Assembly: GCF_003403015.1 (NCBI RefSeq)
Contig: NZ_QURL01000001.1
Span: 680,483 to 744,482 of the forward strand
Direction of reading: 5' to 3'
DNA length: 64,000 bases
Source of the DNA: Fulvimarina endophytica
Lineage (GTDB): Bacteria > Pseudomonadota > Alphaproteobacteria > Rhizobiales > Rhizobiaceae
Positions 50,002-58,482 of the stretch are shown here, in pieces (position 1 is the stretch's first letter; each line of letters begins with the position of its first letter). A model generated the notes under the pieces. That model made no database searches. It saw only the letters and a program-made list of their open reading frames with translations, and was not told the DNA's origin. A program made the translations under genes and the position numbers.

Positions 50002-50295
50002 ATGGCCGCATCAAACATGCCGACAGTGCGTGATGCCCGCCAGGAGCTGATCCAGTGCATCCGTCGCGCCGACGAACTGTTCGACTTCCTCTACGACAAC
50101 GACGAGGCATTCGCAGCGGCCCAGGATGACGACGAGTTCGCCGGCCTCACCGAGGTCACCGACTGCATCCCGGTCATCGAAAACCTCGATGCCTCGTTTG
50201 CGGAGAAGTACCGCAGCGCCCCGCTCCAGCGTTCGCGGCCGGTCCTTCGCGGCCTGAACTACGACCGCTTCGATGACACCGGGCGGAGGATCTGA
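50002..50295 (+). CDS. Hypothetical early protein, acidic helical
   Basis: The 97-residue product (MAASNMPTVRDARQELIQCI) has an AGGAGG site just upstream and strongly acidic DFLYDNDEAFAAAQDDDEFA, then VIENLDASFAEKYR. Possibly a DNA-mimic or inhibitor, but this is only a compositional remark. Confidence 0.6.
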   Translation: MAASNMPTVRDARQELIQCIRRADELFDFLYDNDEAFAAAQDDDEFAGLTEVTDCIPVIENLDASFAEKYRSAPLQRSRPVLRGLNYDRFDDTGRRI

Positions 50296-50297
50296 CG

Positions 50298-50486
50298 ATG
50301 GGCCTCGAACAGCTAAAGGCCTTGTGGGAGCGGGTGAACGCTCTCGGCGCACCGGACACCGCTTGCATGACCGACGACGCGAAGGGCTACTGCCGCGCGA
50401 TCGGCGACGTGCTGGCAATCATCGAAGGCGAGATCGCGAACGAAGAGAGGCGCGAAATCCGCGTTGAGCTGGAGCGGGCGGCATGA
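50298..50486 (+). CDS. Small hypothetical early protein
   Basis: The 62-residue product MGLEQLKALWERVNALGAPD is an alpha-helical pair with conserved-looking GYCRAIGDVLAIIEGEIANE. It is separated by two bases from the preceding gene and overlaps the next by four. No family. Confidence 0.6.
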   Translation: MGLEQLKALWERVNALGAPDTACMTDDAKGYCRAIGDVLAIIEGEIANEERREIRVELERAA

Positions 50487-50989
50487 CCGAGGGCAAGAAC
50501 ACTCCGGTCATCAAGCCCTGCCCGATGTGCGGTGACGCGATGAAGGACAATCTTGGTCAGCTCGAACACGTCGAGCAGGGCCAGTGCATCCTCGGCGGTT
50601 TCTCTTGGCCGATTGAATGGGCCGACCGCTGGAACACCCGCGCCGATGACCTGGCCGAGATCGGCATTCTCCGCGACCGTAATGCGGAACTGGAGGCGGC
50701 GCTGCGGATTGAGGCCGAAAACTTGGCCGATGACATTCGATGGGCAGACTCCTGCTGCGATCTCGCCGCCCTTCTCGCGAGGCAAGCGTCCCTTGAGACC
50801 GCCCTCTCCAAGACAGAGCGCAATGCGCCGGGAGAGGCGACGGACCCGCTCAGGGAAGCCGCTCCCGAACTCCTTCGGCTTGCCAAGCTTGTGCAAGGCA
50901 GCTTCGGCGGCGGTCTGGTGATGACGTTCTCGGAACTCGACGTGGAAGAGTTCGAGGCAGCCATCGCGAAGGCGGAGGGCAAGTCGTGA
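50483..50989 (+). CDS. Lar-like restriction alleviation protein with coiled-coil tail
   Basis: The 168-residue product begins with the Lar-type zinc ribbon: KPCPMCGDAM and, after a gap, ADRWNTRAD (WNTR box). A longer charged helix (RDRNAELEAALRIEAENLAD) follows. Lar proteins moderate host type I restriction. The extra C-terminus is not part of the classical family. Confidence 0.7.
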   Translation: MTEGKNTPVIKPCPMCGDAMKDNLGQLEHVEQGQCILGGFSWPIEWADRWNTRADDLAEIGILRDRNAELEAALRIEAENLADDIRWADSCCDLAALLARQASLETALSKTERNAPGEATDPLREAAPELLRLAKLVQGSFGGGLVMTFSELDVEEFEAAIAKAEGKS

Positions 50990-51141
50990 CCTACACCACC
51001 CAAACCCGCCTCACGATCCTCACCGCCACCTTCGGCATGGCTGCGATCCTCGCCATCGCCTCTGCCTCTGCGGAGAGGGTCAATCCACACCACCAGGAAG
51101 ACTTCGCCTCGTTCCGGGGCATCAGCATGGGAGCGCAGTAA
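50986..51141 (+). CDS. Small secreted or membrane peptide
   Basis: A GTG start at 50986 overlaps the previous stop (GTGA). The 51-residue product has one hydrophobic helix (LTATFGMAAILAIASASA), which resembles a signal peptide with a site after ASA. Its stop touches the next start (TAAATG), so translational coupling is likely. Function is unknown. Confidence 0.6.
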   Translation: MTYTTQTRLTILTATFGMAAILAIASASAERVNPHHQEDFASFRGISMGAQ

Positions 51142-51999
51142 ATGATCCAATTCGAGAACGGCCACAGCTACTTCACCCGCGACGGGCGGAAGGTAACGTA
51201 CGTCGCCGCGACCGCAGACGCTCGCCACGTCGTTGCGCAGATCCTTCAGGTCGAAACCTACGACGGCGATCAAGAATACGCACATGGACCAATAACGATC
51301 GAATGCGAGCTTTTTGAGAAAGCGCCGCGTGAGATCGTGGATGAGGAATTTCGTGAAGTTGAGGCGCGGGCAAGAGAGCTGGAAGCGCGAAGCTTCGAGC
51401 TCACGAGCGAAGCTTTGAATGCCGAGCGCGAGGTCCGGCGGCGGCTGGACGCGCTCAAGAAGTACGACGGCTTGGACCGCATCGAAGACTTCATTGAAGG
51501 GCGTATCACTCACGTTGTCGAGCCGGGAGAGTACGGCGGCGATTACGAGATCAGTCCCTTATCAAAATTCGAGGATGTGGAGTACGGCCGCTCTAAAGGG
51601 CTCAAGCTGATCAGCCTTTTCGGGACAACGAACGGCAATTTGGCGTGGCGGGTGAACTCCTATCGAGATGGGTCAGGAGGCGGTTGGAATGAGATCATTC
51701 CGTGCGCCAGCATGGAGGAAGCCGAGCAAAAGCGCCGCGATCGAATTGCCGCTGATCTTGCGGAGCAGTCAGAGCACTTCGATTCATCGCGACCTTATTA
51801 TTTCATGGTTCGCGTTCGTGCGGCCCTCAAATTTGGCGTTCCTGTCAGCGACGAGGATATGGCTCGGTACCGCGTGGCCGAGGCCGAAGATATCGCAAAG
51901 AAGCAGGCGGCGATCGAGAACGAGATCGCTGAGAGACAAGAACGTCTCGCGCGGCTTCAGCCCGTCTCCGCACGCCAGTCTGAGGAACCCACCTCATGA
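51142..51999 (+). CDS. Hypothetical early protein with coiled coil
   Basis: The 285-residue product has a beta-rich N-terminus (MIQFENGHSYFTRDGRKVTY), a coiled coil (FREVEARARELEARSFELTS) and a second domain (LISLFGTTNGNLAWRVNSYR). It ends in another helix (ENEIAERQERLARLQ). GC is slightly lower than around it. No family is recognised. Confidence 0.6.
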   Translation: MIQFENGHSYFTRDGRKVTYVAATADARHVVAQILQVETYDGDQEYAHGPITIECELFEKAPREIVDEEFREVEARARELEARSFELTSEALNAEREVRRRLDALKKYDGLDRIEDFIEGRITHVVEPGEYGGDYEISPLSKFEDVEYGRSKGLKLISLFGTTNGNLAWRVNSYRDGSGGGWNEIIPCASMEEAEQKRRDRIAADLAEQSEHFDSSRPYYFMVRVRAALKFGVPVSDEDMARYRVAEAEDIAKKQAAIENEIAERQERLARLQPVSARQSEEPTS

Positions 52000-52208
52000 G
52001 CGGCGCACACATCGCAGCGGCACCGGATCGGTTTTCTGGCATCGCCTTTCAGGCCACCCTCGTCATGAACGAAGCCGCATTCGCCGGCATGAGCCCGTTC
52101 GGCGAGGCCTATCACCTGGAACGGATCGAGACGGAATACGCCAAGCTGGGCGAGGCGATCCGTGCGGCGCGAGAAGAGGCGTCGGTCGGCGCAGAGGTGG
52201 CGGCGTGA
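51996..52208 (+). CDS. Small hypothetical protein
   Basis: The 70-residue product MSGAHIAAAPDRFSGIAFQA is helical with a glutamate/alanine-rich end (LGEAIRAAREEASVGAEVAA). It overlaps both neighbours by four bases, so it is translated as part of a coupled series. No family. Confidence 0.55.
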   Translation: MSGAHIAAAPDRFSGIAFQATLVMNEAAFAGMSPFGEAYHLERIETEYAKLGEAIRAAREEASVGAEVAA

Positions 52209-52588
52209 GCGAGAACCGGACCAATTCGGAAGGGTTCATGACCCGCATGCCCGACGGCCTTCGCGACCGTCTCAAGGAAGCGGCCACGGCAAACCACCGC
52301 AGCATGAACAGCGAGATCGTCGCCCGCCTTCTGGCGAGCTTCGGAGAGGATGCGAGCGAGCCGGAGGCGATGCCGATGACGGACATTCGAACGAACCGAA
52401 CCAACGACAAGATCATGCTGCGCGTGCCCGACGGCATGCGAGAGGCCATCAAGGCGCGCGCCGACGCAAACGGTCGATCCTCTACCGCCGAGATCGTCGC
52501 CATCATCGCAGCGGCACTCGGCGGCGAGACCGACCGCCTCGCCCGCATCGAAGAGAAGCTGGACCGGCTGATCGGTGGTGCGGAATGA
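52205..52588 (+). CDS. Tandem Arc-type ribbon-helix-helix regulator
   Basis: A GTG at 52205 overlaps the upstream stop. The 127-residue product has two Arc-like RHH units: GFMTRMPDGLRDRLKEAATA with SMNSEIVARLL, then KIMLRVPDGMREAIKARADA with SSTAEIVAIIAAA. A single chain may thus form an Arc dimer. A third helix (LARIEEKLDRLIG) could support oligomerisation. It could repress its own operon or another phage promoter. Confidence 0.75.
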   Translation: MSENRTNSEGFMTRMPDGLRDRLKEAATANHRSMNSEIVARLLASFGEDASEPEAMPMTDIRTNRTNDKIMLRVPDGMREAIKARADANGRSSTAEIVAIIAAALGGETDRLARIEEKLDRLIGGAE

Positions 52589-52809
52589 GCGCGCTGTGCC
52601 AGAGCTTTGACCCCGACGAGCCCGAGACCACGCGCCACCGCGACGACCGGAAGGCAATCGAGGCCGGCGGGTTCGGCCTCTTCCATCGGTTCGTCCGCGG
52701 CCACAACAGCGCCCACCGATGGGACCGCATGCCCGCCGATCGCCGGCAGGGATGGATCGAAGATTTTGAGGCCGGCCTTCGCGCATACCGCGCCGCCGGC
52801 GGACGCTGA
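52585..52809 (+). CDS. Small hypothetical early protein
   Basis: The 74-residue product MSALCQSFDPDEPETTRHRD has a basic middle (GLFHRFVRGHNSAHRWDRMP) and no recognised family. Its start overlaps the tandem-Arc stop by four bases. Confidence 0.55.
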   Translation: MSALCQSFDPDEPETTRHRDDRKAIEAGGFGLFHRFVRGHNSAHRWDRMPADRRQGWIEDFEAGLRAYRAAGGR

Positions 52810-52833
52810 ACACCACCACAATAGGAGGGCCTA

Positions 52834-53781
52834 ATGGCCGAACTCGTTTGGAACGGTAAGACGATCACCACCCCCGGCACGTACCGGAACATTCCGCTCT
52901 CGACCTACCACGGCAAGCGCGATCTCTTCGACGGGCCGTCGATCTCGAAGAGCAGCCTGAAGCACCTCCTGCCGGTTTTCGGAGGATCTCCGAAGGCTTT
53001 CTGGGGTCGGTGGATCGAGAACCCGAACCGAGTGGAAGGCAAGACGTCCGACGCTCTTGATTTCGGGAAGTGCGTGCATTGCCTCCTGCTAGGTGACGAG
53101 GTGTTTAAGGATGCCTTCGAGGTCCGGCCGGAACAGTGGAAGGACTACAAGCCGAAGGCCGCGCAGGAATGGCGCGATGCCGTCAGGGCCGCGGGCAAGA
53201 CGCCGGTGACGCTGGACGATCTCGAACGTGTCCGGCGGATCGCAGATGACGCAGCGAACTACCCTGAGGTTCGCCAGGGTATCCTGAACGGACGGGTCGA
53301 GCGCACGATCGCATGGAAGGACGAAGAGACCGGCATTTGGGTGAGATGCCGTCCTGACGTCCTGTCGAATGCTGATGGCGTTTTCGCCGACCTCAAGACG
53401 TGTTCCTCGTTCAGCGAGGACTTCTTGGAGCGGCAGGCATTCGACGCCTGTTACTGGCTCCAAGGCGCCATGACGCGCTTCGTCTGCCGTCACCTCGGCA
53501 TGCCGTTCGAAACCTTCGTCTTGCTCTACGTGCTGAACAACGAAGTGCCGGACACGACGCACGTCGAACTCTCTCAGCACGAACTGGATCGAGGCGAGCG
53601 AGCATTGCGGTGGTCGCTGCGCACGATCCGGCAGTGCCTCAACAACGGGTCATGGCCCGGTGCCCGCCCGTTCCGTGGCGGCGAATCCGACCTTCAACTC
53701 AAGCCGTTCCACAAATCCAAGATCGACGATTTCCTCGAGCGTGAGGAAGCGCTTCACCACGACGAAAGGGCAGCGGCATGA
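52834..53781 (+). CDS. RecE-like exonuclease (PD-(D/E)XK)
   Basis: The 315-residue product has DGPSISKSSLKHLLPVFGGS, a substrate-fold motif of DUF3799/RecE-type nucleases. It then has the catalytic core VRCRPDVLSNADGVFADLKT (PD plus DLK residues near 180-195). It resects DNA ends for annealing by the RecT-like protein that follows (four-base overlap). Confidence 0.8.
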   Translation: MAELVWNGKTITTPGTYRNIPLSTYHGKRDLFDGPSISKSSLKHLLPVFGGSPKAFWGRWIENPNRVEGKTSDALDFGKCVHCLLLGDEVFKDAFEVRPEQWKDYKPKAAQEWRDAVRAAGKTPVTLDDLERVRRIADDAANYPEVRQGILNGRVERTIAWKDEETGIWVRCRPDVLSNADGVFADLKTCSSFSEDFLERQAFDACYWLQGAMTRFVCRHLGMPFETFVLLYVLNNEVPDTTHVELSQHELDRGERALRWSLRTIRQCLNNGSWPGARPFRGGESDLQLKPFHKSKIDDFLEREEALHHDERAAA

Positions 53782-54968
53782 GCAACGCTCTCGCAGTTCA
53801 GAACGATCGCACGTCGATCAATTCCGTCGCCTTCGGTCGCGGCGACAACGGCGGCCAGATAGCCCCGCAGAACCTCGGCGATATCGTCCGGTTTGCTGAG
53901 GTCATGTCGAAGGCGGACATCGCCATCCCGAAGCACCTTCGGCAGAACCCGGGAGCATGCCTCGCTGTCTGCATGCAGGCGTTCCAGTGGGAAATGGACC
54001 CGTTCGCCGTCGCTCAGAAGTCGTATGATGTCGGCGGCCGGATGGCCTATGAGGCGCAGCTGATCGCTGCCGTGATCAACACCCGCGCGGGCCTCGCCAA
54101 GCGCCCGGCGATCGAATACCGCGGCGCTGGCGCGGATCGGCAATGCGTCGTGACGTTCGAAGCTGACGATGGATCGACGCACGTTTACGAGAGCCCGCGC
54201 TTCAGCACGATCACGCCGAAGAATTCCCCGCTCTGGAAGTCCGACCCGGATCAACAACTCGCCTACTATTCCGTGCGCGCTGGCGCCCGTCGTCATTTCC
54301 CCGAGGTCATTCTCGGCGTCTATGATCGCGACGAGCTTTCGGGCGCGAAGGATGTAACGCCCGAGCCCCGCCCCTCACTCTCCGCACGCCTTGCCGCCGC
54401 CAAGCCCCACAGCGACCCGTCAGAGCCCGACGAAGGTTTCAGCCGGTCTCACGTCGCCGGGGAGATCGAAGGGCGTCAGGAAGGCGGGGAAGGCCGATAT
54501 CGAGATCCCGATACCAGTGACCATTCCGGCGACGTCACCAATATGGTCGACGCGGGCCAAGGTGACCCGGCCGGTTCGGGGGAGGAAATCAATGCTGAGG
54601 CCCCGAGCGATAAGGGTTTGGACCCGGCCGGAGACCCTGGAGGAAATCAATCCGAAGACGGGCACGTCGACCCCGCCGACGAGCGCGAGCCCGACCTGTC
54701 CAGCAACGTGACGAACCTGCTCGCCGAGGCCGCATCCAAGTTCCTGGCCGCCGCCACCAATGCGGATCTATCGGAGCGTGAACGGCAACAGGCGATCGGA
54801 TCGAACCTCTCGGTCTGGAAGAAGGAGATCGGCGAGGATCACCACGACCGGCTGAAGAAGGTGGTCGACCGGGCGAATGACGTCATCACCGGGAAGTCGA
54901 ACCTCAATATGGCTGTGAAGCTGATTGCGGCCGAGATCGGCGCTCGGGAAGAGGACGTTCGGCCATGA
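53778..54968 (+). CDS. recT: RecT single-strand annealing protein with long C-terminal extension
   Basis: The first about 210 residues match RecT: NLGDIVRFAEVMSKADIAIP, PFAVAQKSYDVGGRMAYEAQ, and ARRHFPEVILGVYDRDEL. A long acidic low-complexity region (about 215-320) and a helical end (SERERQQAIGSNLSVWKKEI) follow, not part of normal RecT. It pairs with the RecE-like nuclease for phage recombination and end repair. Confidence 0.85.
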   Translation: MSNALAVQNDRTSINSVAFGRGDNGGQIAPQNLGDIVRFAEVMSKADIAIPKHLRQNPGACLAVCMQAFQWEMDPFAVAQKSYDVGGRMAYEAQLIAAVINTRAGLAKRPAIEYRGAGADRQCVVTFEADDGSTHVYESPRFSTITPKNSPLWKSDPDQQLAYYSVRAGARRHFPEVILGVYDRDELSGAKDVTPEPRPSLSARLAAAKPHSDPSEPDEGFSRSHVAGEIEGRQEGGEGRYRDPDTSDHSGDVTNMVDAGQGDPAGSGEEINAEAPSDKGLDPAGDPGGNQSEDGHVDPADEREPDLSSNVTNLLAEAASKFLAAATNADLSERERQQAIGSNLSVWKKEIGEDHHDRLKKVVDRANDVITGKSNLNMAVKLIAAEIGAREEDVRP

Positions 54969-55381
54969 GCAAGGCTGTCCCCATGATCGACAACCCGCTG
55001 GGTGGCCGAGACGTGCCCGAGTGGATCGGCAGGACGCCGGACACGCCGATCCCGCCCCGCGTGAAACAGCGCATCTTCGTCCGTCACGGCGGTAAGTGCC
55101 ATCGGACGGGCGTGAAGATCGGCCCGACCGACGCGAAGGACTTCGACCACGTGATCGCTCTCTGCAACGGAGGCGAGAACCGCGAAAGCAATATCGCTCC
55201 GATACTCGCCGGCAAGCCGCACGCGGAAAAGACCGCCGAGGATGTTGCGATCAAATCGAAGACCGCACGGATGCGAGCGAAGCACCTGGGGCTTCATCCA
55301 AAGCCTGCCGGCAACTCCCGCCTCCGCTCCCGCAACACGTTCCAGACCGGCCGCAATCGACAATATGAGGACGCCCGATGA
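54965..55381 (+). CDS. HNH endonuclease
   Basis: The 138-residue product has IPPRVKQRIFVRHGGKCHRT followed by DFDHVIALCNGGENRESN and a late AEKTAEDVAIKSKTAR. DFDH and N in ENRESN give the HNH signature; the CHRT cysteine replaces the classical zinc pair. It may act in recombination or exclusion. Confidence 0.75.
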   Translation: MSKAVPMIDNPLGGRDVPEWIGRTPDTPIPPRVKQRIFVRHGGKCHRTGVKIGPTDAKDFDHVIALCNGGENRESNIAPILAGKPHAEKTAEDVAIKSKTARMRAKHLGLHPKPAGNSRLRSRNTFQTGRNRQYEDAR

Positions 55382-56673
55382 CCCAGGCTGAACAGACCCA
55401 CGCCGCCCACACGGCCCGCGAAGGCGACTGGATGCAGACCGCAACAGGCCGCCAGTTCTGGCCGATCGATCCTCGCCCCGAGGAAGTCTGCATCGAAGAC
55501 ATCGCCCACGCGCTGTCGATGCTCTGCCGTTTCGGCGGCCATTGCCGGCGGTTCTACAGCGTGGCGGAGCACTCGGTCTTACTGTCCCGCTCCGTCGCTC
55601 CCGAGCACGCTTTGTGGGCGCTGATGCACGACGCCAGCGAAGCCTACCTCGTGGACGTTCCTCGTCCGATCAAGCCGTCTCTCATGGGCTATCGTGAAGC
55701 AGAAGACCGCATCATGTCGGCAGTCTGCGAACGGTTCGATATGCCGGTCGACATGCCGGCAGAGGTCAAACATGCCGATGGCCGCATACTCGCCGACGAA
55801 GCGGCTCAGAATATGGAAGTGCCTCCCGTCACCTGGAACGACACCGGCGCTCCGCTCGGTGTAGAGCTTCAGTTCTGGACGCCGGAACGTGCGCGCCACG
55901 AGCTCCTATCCCGCTTCTGTGATCTGACCGGTATCGCCGCCCAGCCCGAGCCGACCGCCGTGGATGTGCGGGTGCCGCTGGAGCCGATGGAAACCGCCCC
56001 GAAAGACGGCACGCCCATCTTGCTGTTCTTCGGTGAAGACACCCGCACGGCAGGATGGTGGACCGGGGATGCCGAGTACCCGTGGGCGTTCATCGATACC
56101 GGGATGGTCGATATCGGGACCGGAGTGAACCATAGCCGCGATGACAAGTACGGCCCTTCACATTGGGCTCCGTTCAAATGCCTCGCCACCACCCCAGCCG
56201 AGACTGGCGAGGTGGAGGCGGTGAGATGGCCGAACGGCTGCAACGAGACCGTCCCGGAGGCGCTGCGTTTTCTTGCCAACAATGATCGCCCGAGCGGCGG
56301 CGAACAGAGTTTCAACAGAGCCCATCTTTACCAACTGGCTGGCGAGATAGAGCGCATGGCGAAAAGCCCGCTCTACGCCCATCCTCCCGTCTCGTCCGCT
56401 GACGCCGCGACGATCGAGCGTAAAGCGCTGGAGGAAGCCACGTTCATGCGAAATGCAGCGGTCAAGTCGCGGCAGCGAGCCGAAACCGCCGAGGCCGAAG
56501 CCGCCGATCTGCGCAGGCAACTCGCCGAGAGCAATGCGCGGGTGGAGCTTCGCTGCCTTGAGGAATACGAAGCTTTCGCTTTGAGCGTCGGCGTCTCGAA
56601 TAGCGCGCGGACGCAGCGTATCGCAAAACTCCGCGCCACCCTCTCCACCGAAGGAGGCTCCGATGCAGCGTGA
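55378..56673 (+). CDS. HD-domain nucleotidase-like protein fused to DUF551-like and coiled-coil parts
   Basis: The 431-residue product has an HD phosphohydrolase N-terminus: FYSVAEHSVLLSRSVAPEHA and WALMHDASEAYLVDVPRPIK (His-Asp pair about residues 83-84). A DUF551-like ETAPKDGTPILLFFGED with SHWAPFK follows near 200-265. It ends in a coiled coil (RQRAETAEAEAADLRRQLAE). The HD part resembles YfbR-type 5'-nucleotidases that adjust dNTP pools. Confidence 0.75.
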   Translation: MTQAEQTHAAHTAREGDWMQTATGRQFWPIDPRPEEVCIEDIAHALSMLCRFGGHCRRFYSVAEHSVLLSRSVAPEHALWALMHDASEAYLVDVPRPIKPSLMGYREAEDRIMSAVCERFDMPVDMPAEVKHADGRILADEAAQNMEVPPVTWNDTGAPLGVELQFWTPERARHELLSRFCDLTGIAAQPEPTAVDVRVPLEPMETAPKDGTPILLFFGEDTRTAGWWTGDAEYPWAFIDTGMVDIGTGVNHSRDDKYGPSHWAPFKCLATTPAETGEVEAVRWPNGCNETVPEALRFLANNDRPSGGEQSFNRAHLYQLAGEIERMAKSPLYAHPPVSSADAATIERKALEEATFMRNAAVKSRQRAETAEAEAADLRRQLAESNARVELRCLEEYEAFALSVGVSNSARTQRIAKLRATLSTEGGSDAA

Positions 56674-57322
56674 TGATGCCCGCTACTGTGCAGGGGCGAA
56701 TGCACACATCGAAATAGGAGGACTTTGCGAACGGCACGTCGAGGAGCTTCGCGCTCATGCGCGCAAGCTTCAGCAGATGATGGCCGACAATTCACCGACC
56801 TATCCTGCACCGGCAGATGGATGGGTCTGCTTCCACTGCGGCCTCAGGTTTACCACAGGAGCGAGCGCCGAAGCTCATTTCGGATGTTCGCCAGCCGGTA
56901 AGCCGGTTTGTCTCGCCACCCGAGCCGCACGATCCGACGCTCTGGCGGATGCGCTGCGGGAAGCGTGCAAGATCATCCGCGAGCATGTCGAGACCGGAAG
57001 CGTGCTGTGGAGCAAAAATGGCGAGATGGAACAGGTCCGCCGATGGGAAGCCCTCGCCTCCCACGAGCAGGGCAAGTCGGTGGAGGGGTGGAACTCCGAC
57101 ATGAACGCCGCGCCGCGTGATGGAACGCCAATCGTCACCGTCGTCTGGTTTTCTCAAAGCTTCGACGGCGACATGACACCCGAATATCGAGTTCTGGCAT
57201 GGGACGTTCTAGAAGACAGCGGATGGTGCGATCAAGACGGCAACCCCGTCGATGACCATCCAACCCACTGGATGCCCCTTCCCGCAGCACCCACCCAGGA
57301 GGGCAATCAAGATGGCCGCTGA
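56663..57322 (+). CDS. Zinc-finger and DUF551-like protein
   Basis: The 219-residue product starts inside the previous gene. It has a C2H2-like WVCFHCGLRFTTGASAEAHF (about residues 52-71) and a second DUF551-like module (MNAAPRDGTPIVTVVW, then THWMPLP). The shared DUF551-like unit with the upstream gene suggests domain shuffling. Function is unknown. Confidence 0.65.
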   Translation: MQRDDARYCAGANAHIEIGGLCERHVEELRAHARKLQQMMADNSPTYPAPADGWVCFHCGLRFTTGASAEAHFGCSPAGKPVCLATRAARSDALADALREACKIIREHVETGSVLWSKNGEMEQVRRWEALASHEQGKSVEGWNSDMNAAPRDGTPIVTVVWFSQSFDGDMTPEYRVLAWDVLEDSGWCDQDGNPVDDHPTHWMPLPAAPTQEGNQDGR

Positions 57323-57719
57323 TACCGAGACGCTGATCGCGAAGCTGGAGAAGCAACGCGTATGCCGTCGATGCTCCTGCGTCTCATGCGATCGCGAAGG
57401 CGCAGGAGAGTTTCACGACCACGTATGCACCGATGGCGAAGGCTGCGTAGAAAGCCGGGACAAGCTTCGAAGGAAGGTCCTTGCACTCCGGATTCTTTGC
57501 ACCGAAGCCGCCGACCGCATCGCCGCCCTCCAAGCCTCCCAAGCCGAGGCAGATGCCAGGGTGCTTCAGGCGGTGGAGGACGAGCGGGCAGCCTGTGCGA
57601 AGATTGCCGACAGGCAGGCTTGGGCTCACGGAGGGCAATTCTTCGACGGCCCGAACGGCGGCGAGATAAACAGCATGGCGATCGCCGCCGCCATCCGCTC
57701 GCAGGGAGGTGCGGAGTGA
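57312..57719 (+). CDS. Cysteine-rich hypothetical protein
   Basis: The 135-residue product MAADTETLIAKLEKQRVCRR has clustered cysteines (VCRRCSCVSC, HVCTDGEGC), then a helix (LQASQAEADARVLQAVEDER). It overlaps the upstream gene by 11 bases. A zinc-binding role is likely; partner unknown. Confidence 0.55.
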   Translation: MAADTETLIAKLEKQRVCRRCSCVSCDREGAGEFHDHVCTDGEGCVESRDKLRRKVLALRILCTEAADRIAALQASQAEADARVLQAVEDERAACAKIADRQAWAHGGQFFDGPNGGEINSMAIAAAIRSQGGAE

Positions 57720-57922
57720 CGGGGAAGCTTAACAGATGCCATTGCGGATCGACCCCAAAGATGGAGATCCATCGGGTGGCTGAGGACGCGATGGAAACCT
57801 TCGTTCTGTGCCGGTCTTGCGGGCGACAGATCGATCCGATCGAGGACGCCTATTCGGACGCGGCGACGGCGGCATGGCAATGGAACAGGGGTCTATTGCA
57901 GGAGCCCGCCCATGTTGACTGA
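57716..57922 (+). CDS. Small Lar-like zinc ribbon protein
   Basis: A GTG at 57716 overlaps the previous stop (GTGA). The 68-residue product has NRCHCGSTPKM and VLCRSCGRQI with a DAATAAWQWNRG end. This is the general Lar / restriction-alleviation layout (two CxxC-like knuckles and a W-N-R box). It is the second such gene in the operon. Confidence 0.65.
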   Translation: MTGKLNRCHCGSTPKMEIHRVAEDAMETFVLCRSCGRQIDPIEDAYSDAATAAWQWNRGLLQEPAHVD

Positions 57923-58256
57923 CCCCCGCAACCAGCCCCGGTCGGATGCCGAAGGCTATCACTGTCCCAACTGCGGCGGTGCGTGGCACGATGGCAGCGA
58001 ACTGTGCGTCGATTGGATGAACCGCTTTGCGCGCTACGCCGAGGACGCCAGCACTGATCACCGTCAGACCCGATGGGGCAAGGTCATGGCGCACGAAATC
58101 CGCAACCCCGGCAGTCTGACCTTTGCGGATCTCCGCGAGATAGACGAGGCGCTGACTGAAGAGGCCTGGATGGCTGTTTTGTCACGCTCGCTCGGACGGA
58201 CCAAACCGACACAGACGAGGCCAGAGGATCGAGAGGGAGGCAAGCGAGATGGGTGA
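57912..58256 (+). CDS. Zinc-knuckle hypothetical protein near Xis
   Basis: The 114-residue product has YHCPNCGGAWHDGSELCVDW (one zinc knuckle) and a helical SLTFADLREIDEALTEEAWM. It overlaps both neighbours. No family. Confidence 0.6.
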   Translation: MLTDPRNQPRSDAEGYHCPNCGGAWHDGSELCVDWMNRFARYAEDASTDHRQTRWGKVMAHEIRNPGSLTFADLREIDEALTEEAWMAVLSRSLGRTKPTQTRPEDREGGKRDG

Positions 58257-58482
58257 GCACCTTTCGCCACGGTTCATGACCGACGAGCAGCTGCGCGCCT
58301 CTTTCGGCCTTACCGCGGCAGCCCTGCGGCGCCTCCGGGCGATCCGTGAGTTTCCCCGGCGAGACCGGTTGACGGACCGCACCGACAGCAAGGCCGTCGA
58401 GCGCTACTTTGACAGGCGATCAGGATTGGAGCCTCATCAGCACGGCGGCATTCCCGCCGCCGCTGTCACAGAGAGGTTCTGA
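58249..58482 (+). CDS. Xis-like DNA-binding protein
   Basis: The 77-residue product contains MTDEQLRASFGLTAAALRRL and RDRLTDRTDSKAVERYF, a MerR/Xis-type winged helix. It ends on the first base of the integrase start (TGATG). Such a small HTH gene directly before integrase is the usual excisionase place. It would steer integrase toward excision. Confidence 0.7.
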   Translation: MGEHLSPRFMTDEQLRASFGLTAAALRRLRAIREFPRRDRLTDRTDSKAVERYFDRRSGLEPHQHGGIPAAAVTERF

